This document shows, one piece after another, positions 54,663 to 64,000 of a stretch of 64,000 nt of DNA. Every line of letters begins with the position of its first letter. Position 1 is the first letter of the stretch. The notes under the pieces were generated by a model. The model was given only the letters and a program-made list of their open reading frames with translations, was not told the DNA's origin and did not search any database. A program made the translations under genes and the position numbers. Source of the stretch: Triatoma infestans (taxonomy: Eukaryota > Arthropoda > Insecta > Hemiptera > Reduviidae); the NCBI GenBank assembly GCA_011037195.1, contig JAAEAF010002306.1, positions 1-64,000 of the forward strand, given 5' to 3'.

Positions 54663-55600
54663 GTCCACTATTCCCTAAAAGAATCTTATATTCTTATTCT
54701 AATCTAACTTAAGATTATTTCCTCCAAAATTTTACCAGAATTCCAACCAAAAATAAAATTTTTAAATTTGCTCGAATCGCATTATTGTAATTTTTACTTC
54801 TATTAAAAGCAGCGGAAAAAGAAATCAATCATTTGTAGCGAATGTTATTTTTTCCACATTTTTCAACCATTATCGGGAAAATAATGACATTTTTTGTTTA
54901 TTAAGATGTCATTTTTTTATAATTCAAATTCATTTTCCATAATTCAAATTCTGAGATATTACATTAAAGGAAATATATGTATGTATGCTATAAATTCCAC
55001 TGGTGATCTTTGAATGAAAAGGGATACATGTCAGTGTCATCTGCCACTGAATTATTCTATCCACTTCCTTAACATCTACCTGCTAATGACATGTTATGTA
55101 TTATTCATTCAAAACAGCGCTACATTTCTAAAAAAAAAGTATTTTTTTATAAAAAAAACCTAGCAACATAACACATTCTAATTACTATTGAAATAAATGT
55201 TTCTATTTATTTATTTATTTTTTAAATAAATAAATAAATAAATAATCCACTGTGATGAAAAGCACTCAACATATTCTCTTACAACTAATTATTGCAATTT
55301 TAATTAACACATTTTCTTCTAATTTGCATTGTTTACTAAACGTTTAATTGGATTTGCATTTAATATAAATAAAGTTGATGGAAATTATAATTGTTTTCGT
55401 GACGATATAATAATTATAATTATTTACACGCCACATTGTCTCAACCCCTTGGTAATTCTTTATACAAAAGTAGATTAAATGTAAGCTAACTCCTCATACA
55501 GGTCCTGTGAGTAAATTCCCTAAAATATAATTTTTTCGGAATAATATCTATCAAATAAAAGCAATAGATCTATATCTGTGCATTGCCCTTGAAGGGACCT
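54663..55600. other. AT-rich stretch, nothing recognised
   Basis: Includes AAATAAATAAATAAATAA at about 55225 and mirror TTTATTTATTTATTT just before it, a local palindrome. A degenerate F1 piece (AAATAAAAGCAATAGATCTA) ends at about 55585. Confidence 0.4.
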
Positions 55601-55619
55601 TGGGCGGAGGCGGTTGGGC

Positions 55620-56499
55620 CAAGGACTAAGCACTCGAAACCCATGTGTAAATTTCCCAGACGGAGATTTACGCAATTGGAAGATGGATTCAATTCAACCT
55701 CGATAGAAGATATAGGAATAAGGAGATTATAGTCCTTTCCGATAGCCAGGCAACCATTAGAGCACTGAGCGCTTTTGTCATCATCTGTAAAATGGTTTGG
55801 GAATGTCTAGGTAAACAATTCACCTAGCCAGAAGGAATAAAATCACTCTCTGGTGGGTGCCAAGGGCGTGTTTGCATTGAAGGGAATGAGATGGCCCACG
55901 CTCTGGCAAAGATAGGTGCTGCACCCCTGCATTTTAAGACCTGAACTTTTGTAGGCTCAGCGACCAGTTTCTCTGGAAAAACTCTGGAAGGAGAAGGAAA
56001 TAAAGGAGGTCTCAACTCTGGAAGTCCCTCCCTGGACTGCGGCAGGCCAAGAAATGCCTGGAAAATAATTATAACCAACGGAAATCGGAGGCATGCATAG
56101 ACCTTAGTAAGAACAAACTTTCTTATGGGATTTTCTCATGGGGCATTGTCAACTCAGAGGACACCTGTCGAAGTTTGATTTGGAAATGACGCACCTGTAG
56201 ACTCTGTGGGGAGTTGAAGGAAACTCCATTATATCTCCTAACGGACTGCGAGGCTGTCACCCAGAGAAGATTTAAGAACCTGGGTAGTTACCAGGTGGAT
56301 GAGAAGGATTTACCCTCCCTAGAGCCAGTCAGGTTATTAGGATTCCTTAGGGATCTTAACCTGATGGAGGTGCTGTAGAGATGATATCCGCCTGGGACAT
56401 CTGCTTGGGTGCTGAGGGCAGCCTGCAGCACCCAGGGGGCATAGCACAATAGATCGTTAGGTCGCAGTGCATGGCACCCCTCAAAAAAAAAAAAAAAAA
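55620..56499 (+). mobile_element. RNase-H-type LINE 3' fragment (copy H3) with poly-A
   Basis: Contains a broken RNase H domain and the C-terminal domain, 3' UTR CAGGGGGCATAGCACAATAG and a 17-base A run ending at 56499. It is the longest member of the H1-H3 family here and the only one reaching RNase H. The 5' limit is approximate and no TSD was found. Confidence 0.78.
55690..56380 (+). pseudogene. LINE RNase H plus C-terminal domain, frameshifted (H3)
   Basis: Early frame: NKEIIVLSDSQATIRALSAF, with the RNase H catalytic Asp context (SDSQA). After stops: CIEGNEMAHALAKIGAAP, the GNExAxxLA end motif of retroelement RNase H. Later CRLCGELKETPLYLLTDCEA and RFKNLGSYQVDEKD, stopping at about 56378. 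At least two frame changes and several stops. RNase H removes RNA from RNA-DNA hybrids during insertion in I/R1-type LINEs. Confidence 0.75.
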
Positions 56500-58219
56500 T
56501 CATTATCTGCTATTTTTTCAAAATTTGAATTAAGAATAGGTTACGAAATTTTCGACATCTCAACAGCCTCTGTGCTAAAAACTCAACTTGATGTTAAATA
56601 GCAAAGATGAATTTCAAACTGAAACAATGATCTTGCAAATAAGGCCCTAATTAAAGCGTCAAATTTGATATTATTAAAGATTAAAATATAAGTAGATAAA
56701 AGAAACACTATATTTTCTACAACAAAAATGTCATCTTAGTTAACCAACCTAAGCAAGTACCAATTTTACTAGTCATGTTTTAAGTAAATATTAAACACTT
56801 TCAGACAGAATTAAGTTTGAAATAGAGAGGATCCTTCTATAAGCCTTTTCATGAAGTTAACATATTAGGTCTGTTTTGTATAAAGTAAGTCCTCTCACTG
56901 AATACGTAAGTCTAGTTATATGAGGTATTTATGTAAATTTAGTAACTCCTACGGTAAATTTTGTAAATGTAGGCGTGATATTTTCTCATATCTTAAAATA
57001 CTACCGTATACCTAATATTATGCTGCTACAACAAAGTAACATCTGGTTCTTGATAATTTTTAACAAATTACATAAATTGAGACAATGAAACCATTTTATT
57101 AGTTCAACAATTAATTTTTATTTACTTTCCGTTCAATAAAATATGACTTAAGGATATGATGGAAAGAAACAATCCAGTGCAAAAACTCTTACGGCTTTCT
57201 ATTATTCCGTTAATAAATTATCCAAGCAATTCAAGTTTAAAGAACTCACGAGCAGTTCTCTAGAAAACTGAAACTGGAAAAACTATTCTGTAAACTCATA
57301 TTTCTGGTAAAATGAATTCCTCCAAATTTGGAATTCTATAAATGTGTTTAATGTTCTTCAATAACTTATATATGATTGAACTATTTATTTGTTTCTCCAA
57401 TGTTGCATTTTAGAAGGAAGCTTAATGTTGAACACCCATAGAACTAATCGAGATTTTAGTAGGTATACTGTAATAGGTGTTTTTGAAGAAGGGTCTTCAG
57501 TGAGTTATGAGAAGTACATGTGTCGCAGTACACTTTTCTACGGTGAGTAGTGATGACCCATAGTTACTCTTGACATTGACAACATCTTTAGACTCCAAAT
57601 TAGATTCGATTTCTTTGCAAACTCTTGTTTTTTTTTATTGCCCATACAGATAACTCAAAAGCAGGAAATAGTTTTAGCAATCAGGTCATGAGTAACATGT
57701 GCACAGGAAAAAATGCGTTTTTTCTTTCACTCATTTTCTAATAAATATGAAAGATGTTGAAGAAAAGAGAAGGCTACACTTTCAATGTATATACTGGAAT
57801 AAGGCGGCAAATATTGTATATAAGAGTATGTACTTGTAAGTGCAGACCTATACTGACTGTCATGAATCTTCAGCAAGCTATACACTAACCTCTGAGAAAT
57901 TCGAAAAGACCGCGTTACGAGTCTTATGTCTCCCATACTGTTATTTACATTATTAAATAAGTTTAGATACGAGTACTAACAATATCCTGAAAATACAGCA
58001 AACGCGTTACAAGGGACCTAGATACAGAACATATATGGAGCGTGTCATGGATGCCAGAAATAGAGAAATACATTGAAGGAATTCTAACATTCACTGGCAA
58101 AAAAGGTACCCACAGGTAGAAGACTACAGTTACAGGAAGTATTCAAAGGACCTGGTTAGCTTTGTCTTTTAGAGTTCACAGAACTTTGGTAGCTTTGTCT
58201 TTGCACCCCTACTCAAAGG
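56500..58219. other. Long AT-rich stretch, mostly unassigned
   Basis: A degenerate F1 start may lie at 57170-57215 (CAATCCAGTGCAAAAACTCT then GGCTTTCTATTATTCC). The rest shows no frame above chance. Confidence 0.4.
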
Positions 58220-58571
58220 GGAAGATTTGAACTAACAAGAGAAGGCATTTTTTCGAACACTTCAATCATACAATTAGACATTCAATCAGAACACTTGTAT
58301 CTCGCTCTCTTAGCATCAGTGCCAGTCATATGTTAAAACATAAGAGTCTAGTTTCAGTATGTCAATAAGCATAATAATTGTGATATTGTAAAGTATTTAA
58401 ATTCACTTAGAGATTAATATAATTATTTCAAAAACAGTGATAGTCTCTTAATTATTTCTTAATAATTCAATCTGTATCTCAAACATACACACAAGCCTTT
58501 TACAAAACCGCTCACGCCACAAACCACTACTACCACTTCTACAAACATACAACACATCTACAACAATTACA
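58220..58571 (+). mobile_element. LTR-C fragment, 3' part
   Basis: From AACAAGAGAAGGCATTT to CAACAATTACA it follows the 3' 60% of LTR-C (TGATATTGTAAAGTATTTAA, CAAACATACACACAAGCC, CAAAACCGCTCACGCC). The first part is missing or scrambled. Confidence 0.68.
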
Positions 58572-58599
58572 GACGTAGCCGAATAAATCTGTTTAAAAA

Positions 58600-58790
58600 A
58601 AAATCATTGGACACGTTTTCAAGAAAACTGTGAAAAGTTGAAAAAATATCGTTCAGTAAAATTGCACTTTTGATTTGACCGATACTAAACAGAATATCGA
58701 ATTTGAACTTTTTGCGAGTTTTCGTCTTTTAGGTCTTACACACAATGCTTTCTCTTGGAGGAATAAGAGAAAGAATGAATAAAGAAAGAA
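58600..58790 (+). repeat. F1 3'-part fragment
   Basis: GAAAACTGTGAAAAGTTGAA, GCACTTTTGATTTGACC and CTTTCTCTTGGAGGAATAAG match the final part and terminal hairpin of F1; the CA tract is deleted. Confidence 0.55.
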
Positions 58791-59199
58791 AAATATCTGT
58801 TTTGAATTACATAATTTTCTTTCTTATTGCAAATCTTGCAGTTAAATTAAATTTAACTTCAAATTATTCATTATGAATTTTTTACGAAATGGTTAATTGT
58901 GCGCAACATTTTTATAGAGGTTGAATCTTATTATGAAATAAGAGTTTTAAGGAGTCACTAACGTAGCAGCTGCTCACGAACATTTACATTTTTATTTATT
59001 AATTTTATATTGCAGTACAGTTAGAACACGTAAAGTATTCAGCGTGTAGTGTTCTGGTCTATAAGTAATTAATGGCACGATTGACAAGAACAAATATCAC
59101 CACCATCTAGTGACAGTCTGGTGGAGTGATTTTGTATCAATTTTGTTGATGTAAGTGTCGCATTGAACGTAATGTTATTTCGTGCTAGTTATAGGGTTG

Positions 59200-60060
59200 G
59201 TAACATGTTATATCTAGGTAAATGTAGCATGTCTTGTGGTCATTTTCCTGTTTTAGACTTAATTCTGAAACTAGACTTGTTTGTAAATTGATGATAAGAA
59301 GATCTGTGTGACCGTTAATTTTTACATGATAGTGTGTATAATTGGGTATGATGAAGGAAAGAATATGGTTTGGTTTGGATGAATAAACTAGAAGTGAAGT
59401 TGAACACTGTATACTTTAAAAGCAACACTGACTGCCTGGACTTTACACTAAAATATATAGAATAGTGAAAGATAAAGGTTGATGACGCCTAGTGAGTGCT
59501 GTTTTAACTCTGCTACATCCCCCGTATCTCTCCCGTCGCTGCATTTTTAAGCAGTTTCTCCCACTCTAGTCCGAGAGAGTGGTCCTTCATTTTTGTCTCT
59601 CTCTCTCTCTCTCTCTCTCCCTCTCTCTGCTATGGATCCCTCTCTTTGGATCCTATTACATGTGTATCAATATGCGTCTTGCTGTACGGTTTCAATCTAT
59701 AGGTCTTTATGTATTGGTTCGTTTGCAGCATAGAAAGGTAATGAGAAGATAGTCTGTAATTAAGAGACTGGACAATCTGAATCTTCTTCCTCATGTTTAT
59801 CGATTTAGCCGCTACCCAAAGCCGCTGAAATTCGTATGTCTAAAAAGGTGTCAGTAAAGTCTCAAAAATTAAGAGCTTTTGTTTATGTTCAGAGTGGTGG
59901 ATGTTGCCTTTAACAATATATACATTAGTTTTTAGCGTAAATTAAGTTCAAGTCTTTCTATCTTTACATGTGAACCGTTTGTCGAAATGAAACCCTAAAT
60001 ACTTTACTGAGTAATTGATGATATTGATTCGTTATTGTAATTAAAGATATATGTAAGTTC
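59200..60060 (-). pseudogene. Jockey-like RT fragment, split by a solo LTR
   Basis: Minus-strand fragments from 60060: GFHFDKRFTCKDR-like text (RVSFRQTVHM in one frame), LKTNVYIVKGNIHHSEHKQ, LLIFETLLTPF-TYEFQRLW and INMRKKIQIVQSLN, in order. This follows the jockey-type thumb region (YLGxxxDxxLTWxxHI, LLYxxxLxPxWTYGxQLWG, KIQRxQ). Frame changes and stops are many. The LTR at 59338-59660 lies within; the part beyond it is too decayed to read surely. Confidence 0.5.
59338..59660 (+). mobile_element. Solo LTR, family LTR-A (copy 2)
   Basis: 323 bp starting ATAATTGGGT and ending CTATTACA, flanked by TGTGT at 59333-59337 and 59661-59665. Shares GCCTGGACTTTACAC, CGTCGCTGCATTTTTAAGCA and AGTCCGAGAGAGTGG with 29080-29396. 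A CT-rich run (59594-59620) sits where copy 1 has TTCTCTTCTCTTTACTCTC. Confidence 0.76.
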
Positions 60061-60074
60061 AATCTTTTGCAAAG

Positions 60075-61145
60075 AAAAAATCTGGTGTGAAACATTCACA
60101 CAACTTTCTCTTACTCCTGATCTCAAAATTATAATTGACAAATGTTATAGTTTGTGTACCAAATATAACGAAATTCGTCGAAAACCGAAAAAGCTGTTCA
60201 GTATAAGCGCACTTCCGGCCTACAATTTTCTTAAAACTTGGAATTTTGGCCATCTATTTATTTCTAATTAATTTTGTTTGGATGATAGAATTGTATAATC
60301 AACTATGATACCACTTTGGGGAAGCTGCAACCCCACCCCTCCCCTAAAACTGCCTTTACATGAATTTTTCCAGAGAAATGTGTTAAATAAAAGATATAGA
60401 TCTTTGCATTTTTATTTTGTATACGAAGTTTCAAGAAAATCGTCGGAGCCATTTTGGAGAAAATCGCGAAAAAATGAAAAAAATCATTTAGTAAAGTGTC
60501 AAAACAAACGCACTTCCGGTTATCTGATTTTTTTCAAACTCGGAATTTCAATAACATATTTAATTCTAATTAAAATTATTTAGATGACAGAATTGTCTAA
60601 TAAACTGAAATAGCAGTTAAGATGAAAACTTAACCCCACCTCTCCCCCAGAAGTGCCCTTAAATGAATTTTTCTGGAGAAATGTTTCAAATAAAAGTTGT
60701 AGCTCTTTGTATTTGTAGTTGATGTACCAAGTTTAAAGAAAATCGTTGGAGTCATTTTTGAGAAAATCGCAAAAAAGTAAAAAAAACAACAAGTAAAGTG
60801 GTACTTCCGGTTGAGATATTTACATATACGCACCGCGTCGATCCCATGGTGATACATAAACGTAATATCAGTTGTGACACTTCTCTACGAATTGTGTTTT
60901 TGAGCTATGGCTCGTTCACATACATCATACACACACCACTCGAACCATCTTAAATCCACACACACACCAACACACACACACACACACACACAAACACATA
61001 CACACAACACACACACCGAAACCATTTGGCAAAAACCACTTTTTTGGCTCAGGGCCCAAAAAACGATATCCGTGAACTCACAGATGCGAAATATTTTGAA
61101 CAACGACTACAATACTTCCTCTTACTAGGAGTAAGAGAAAGTAAA
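60075..61145 (+). repeat. F1 full-length reference copy
   Basis: Starts AAATCTGGTGTGAAACATTC (hairpin GTGTGA/TCACAC) and CAACTTTCTCTTACTCC. Three unit ends: CACTTCCGGCC (60209), CACTTCCGGTT (60510), TACTTCCGGTT (60801), about 300 and 291 bp apart. Each unit has a GATGATAGAATTGT-type block, a CCCACCCCTCCCC block and AAATAAAAGTTGTAG. Then a CA tract (60955-61017), TTTTTTGGCTCAGG and the end CTCTTACTAGGAGTAAGAGA. It is used here as the type copy. Confidence 0.85.
60955..61017. repeat. (CA)n microsatellite in F1
   Basis: Interrupted CA tract at the standard F1 position. Confidence 0.88.
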
Positions 61146-61633
61146 AATGTATTTTCCTGTTTTGTTTAAGTTGAATTTACTTATTATCCATGTGATGAAT
61201 CAGTTAAAGAAATCAATCAGATTCTGTTCCAGCATTAAATTGTTAGTTCTAATGCCTGTATTAGTTACAATTATAGTGTGTAGTCGGCAAGGGATGTTCT
61301 AGCAAGCCGCATGCAGTAATGGGTTCCAGTCTCAATTGGATGAATGTCGGAGATAATTGAAAACACCGAAAAATCTTTCATCAAAAAGAAATTTTTAATA
61401 GTAGGAAATCAATTAAGGGTAAAATTCTCTTTAATTTAATGGACTATCCAGGGTGCCATACTTTGTTGTGAAACATCTAAGAAAATACCCTTGAGTTATA
61501 TGTTTGGTTTCCAAGACGTTTACAATGTGTGCGGTGACGCATACATATATTAGAGTGCTGTAGGGTGCTGTAAGGTGTGTACAGTGTGTAAGTCGTTTTC
61601 CAAAAACCGAAGCAAACTGATTTGTCAACTTTG
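61146..61633. other. Stretch without recognised feature
   Basis: No frame or shared repeat identified. Confidence 0.45.
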
Positions 61634-62235
61634 TGTAGTGGAAGAAAGAAATGCAAAAATAATAGTTTTGAAAAATAGTTTAATGAATTTGACAATATTT
61701 AAGTGAAGCAGTTTTGGAAAATAAATAGTGAATTTATCTTCAAAAAGTGTGTATTTAGAGTCAGGTACTATAATATAAGGTCATTCCAATTAAAGAAACA
61801 AAGACACAAGTCTCCGTTAGGCCAATTCGTTTGTAAGAGAAAATCCCCCGCTAGAGCAGGGCATTCTTTCGCACAGTCTGCATTCTGCTTTCAAAGCCAG
61901 AATACTTGCTTCAGGAATCGCTCTCTTAAACTCATGCCAGTGATAGAGATTTGCCTTTATTCTAAATCATTTATTAAGATATAGTTTGCTGTAGACACCG
62001 AAGCTGAACACTTGTTTTTCACTCTCTCTAGCATCAGTGCATATTAATAAGTTAAACATTCCTTTGCAAATAACTTGTAGTTATAATTTTAATAGAATAT
62101 ATTTATAGTTAGCAGTGGTGACTACTTTCTTATTTCTGATACTTCACTCTCTTAAACATATGTACTTACAAGCCCTTTTACTAAACCGCTCGTGCTACTA
62201 CAAACATACAACACAACATCCACAACAACATTTCA
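61634..62235 (+). mobile_element. Solo LTR, family LTR-C (copy 2) with 4-bp TSD
   Basis: 602 bp starting TGTAGTGGAAGAAAGAAATG and ending CAACATTTCA, flanked by TTTG at 61630-61633 and 62236-62239. It shares AGTCAGGTACTATAATATAA and AAGAGAAAATCCCCCGCTAG with copy 3. Confidence 0.78.
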
Positions 62236-62667
62236 TTTGGATATCATAGTTGCTGGAAAGTATTTCCAAATTAGAGAGAAATTATCCTTAATGAAGCATG
62301 AAACGAATATATGAGATTCAATACTGTCTTTTTGGCAAGAGTTTAAGAAAGGTTCGCAACAATCAGATCGTATCCCGACGAATTCTAATTAACAGATTTC
62401 TAATTGCACGCTGCACTTCTGCGGTGTAAAGAGTTTTGATGGAAGTGAAAGTTGGAATGGTAAACCCATAAAATAATTTTTTCCATTTAAAATGTGTAAA
62501 ATATTATTTGAGCTATACCTACTCGTTAAGATATTCGTATGCATTTTTTTTTGTGAGAAATGCGCAAATAATAGAAAAACTTACAATAGAGACGAACTTT
62601 AGCTAACTTTTTTTATTTATTTTTTAATTCGTAATATATTAAGTAACATTACAGCATTACAGTCCTC
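62236..62667. other. Spacer between two LTR-C copies, nothing recognised
   Basis: 432 bp without frame or shared repeat; too short and non-coding to be an internal retroelement region. Confidence 0.5.
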
Positions 62668-63244
62668 TGTAGTGGAAGAAAGAAATGCAAAAATAATAGT
62701 TTTGAAAAATATATAAAGTGAAATAAATATGGCAAAAATAGTGTATTTTAGAGTCAGGTACTATAACTTAAAGTCATTGCTATTAAAGAGACAAAGGCAT
62801 AAGAATCCGTTAGGGTAATAAGAATGCCACTTGGCCAACTGTTTTGTAAGAGAAAATCTCCCGCTAGAGAGGGCATTCTTTACATAGTCTAAATTCTGCA
62901 CTCAACCAGATAAATCTAAATTCTGCTTTCAAACGAGAAGGTCTGTGTTAGACATTCTACCAGAATACACTTACTTCAGGAATCGCTCTCTTAAATTCAG
63001 TGCCAGTTGTAGAGTTTAGCATTTATTCTAGATAAGTAATTCATTTCATAAAAATATATTTTTGATATTGTAAAGTATTTAAATTCATTTAGAGATTAAT
63101 ATATTTATTTTAAAAACAGTGGTTGGTCTCTTGATTATTTCTTAATACTTCTATCTCTATCTTAAATGCATACAAGCCTTTTACAAAACTGCTCACGCCA
63201 CAAGCTACTACCACTTCACAGACAACACATCCACACCAATTACA
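62668..63244 (+). mobile_element. LTR-C copy 3
   Basis: 577 bp starting TGTAGTGGAAGAAAGAAATG and ending ACCAATTACA. Flanks CCTC and CTTC do not form a clean TSD. Same orientation as copy 2. Confidence 0.75.
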
Positions 63245-63261
63245 CTTCACCTCCCCCAAGT

Positions 63262-63635
63262 TTCTGTTGATAATTTTTCCGGAAAATGTGTTATAAACAA
63301 AAGTTATTGATCTTTATTGGCTCAGATTCAAAGGAAACTGTTGGGAACCGGTTAGCTAGATCTTCGAAGTGACAGAAAGTGTGCAATTCACTTTAACGGA
63401 TCCTTCTTGCCGCTTCCATTATTGATTTCTGTACAGGGTATCAAGTTTCAGCTTGATATTCAATTGAAAGCGATTTTTGGTTAGGCTGTTTACACCATAC
63501 ACATACACACAGAAATACCATTGATGTAATAAACATTTTTTGTTTCTTGTTCCAGAGATTTCAAAAGATGTAGTTCCGGTAAAAGTTCAGTTTTCAAAAT
63601 TTGATTCTAATAGCCATTAAGAGAAAGTAATTTTT
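63262..63635 (+). repeat. F1 3'-part copy, diverged
   Basis: TTTTTCCGGAAAATGTGTTA, AAAAGTTATTGATCTTTATT, GGTATCAAGTTTCAGCTTGA, ATACACATACACACAG and ATTAAGAGAAAGTAA follow F1 order. Confidence 0.6.
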
Positions 63636-64000
63636 CAATAATGAGCTTTTTACATTCTTGGATTTAAGAAATTTAGCTATAATAATTTTGATTTGATTTT
63701 GAACGCTGTCACCAATTTGTGAGCTGTTGTCTAGTACATGTTTTTTTTTTCTTTTTTTAATAGAGAGCTCTCAAAATGTCAAGCAGGAAGCTGGTTTTTT
63801 ACTAAGTAAACAAACGATAAATTGTTTACCAAACGATATTTATAACATCAAATTATTTAAGAACGTACTTTTTATTGTACACAAACTACTAATTTACACT
63901 GGAATAAAGAGAGCCAATCAATTATAGTTCACTTATGAATGTCAATTGATGCATAAGCATTGATTAATATATATAATGGCATAAGAAGTAATTTCATAAA
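63636..64000. other. End of window, nothing recognised
   Basis: AT-rich; a 66-codon run starting from a non-canonical start is not recognised as a protein. Confidence 0.45.

Noticed and set aside
60907..61128. His/Thr-rich or Val/Cys-rich proteins around CA tracts
   Set aside because: They are translations of CA/TG microsatellites inside F1.
62236..62667. Complete LTR retrotransposon bounded by the two LTR-C copies
   Set aside because: The 432-bp spacer has no primer site, gag, pol or polypurine tract, and the left copy has its own TTTG TSD on both sides.

Overview
The window is AT-rich nuclear DNA of an arthropod, most likely an insect. The evidence is apurinic-endonuclease non-LTR retrotransposons (LINEs), tRNA-derived SINEs, gypsy-type LTR debris, pogo-, hAT- and Harbinger-type DNA transposon remnants, and many TA, CA and CT microsatellites. 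The species cannot be named from the sequence. I found no convincing host protein gene. Nearly every long open frame belongs to a transposable element, and almost all are broken. Many insertions could be dated against each other because target-site duplications (TSDs) or empty sites are visible.

Layout. 1-5132: a full-length but dead LINE (ORF1 with coiled coil and RRM; ORF2 with endonuclease, reverse transcriptase and a CCHC-like C-terminus). 6041-7569: gypsy-type 5' LTR, primer-binding site and broken gag. 7922-8330: composite tRNA-containing SINE. 8895-14690: a copy of an abundant repeat here called F1, split by a second full-length LINE (9290-14354, minus) whose endonuclease segment is internally inverted. 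15460-17084: a SINE holding two further insertions, each with its own TSD. 17515-17740: RTE-like LINE tail. 19019-20098: foldback element with 180-bp tandem repeats. 22991-24302: LTR split by a LINE fragment. 24397-25231: RNase-H-type LINE tail and a compact foldback. 27126-29530: SINE and two decayed LINEs, one split by a solo LTR. 30301-31008: SINE array with an exact 236-bp period. 31446-31940: solo LTR. 32705-35300: two F1 copies and a young LINE insertion with an intact C-terminal frame. 35560-42285: assorted LTR and LINE remnants. 43768-44391: gypsy integrase end, polypurine tract and 3' LTR. 44535-49725: three F1 copies, two carrying clean DNA-transposon MITEs, plus a solo gypsy LTR. 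50045-56499: SINEs, an unclassified 0.9-kb element X, a Harbinger fragment and a LINE with an RNase H relic. 58220-63635: solo LTRs, a jockey-like fragment and F1 copies.

How the parts relate. Four LINE copies share a C-terminal Cys-Cys-His-Cys motif and simple-repeat 3' ends, so one LINE lineage probably supplied the TPRT machinery. SINEs and element X carry 9-15 bp TSDs, as expected if they used such machinery. The strongest candidate for something undescribed is F1: at least 15 copies with a 5' hairpin, subterminal inverted repeats, ~280-bp internal units, an embedded CA tract and a 3' hairpin, resembling the plan of Helentron-derived non-autonomous elements. A second candidate is a set of foldback elements carrying hammerhead-ribozyme-like cores, as known for Penelope-like elements. 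Both assignments are inferences from reading the sequence; no alignment or database search was run.
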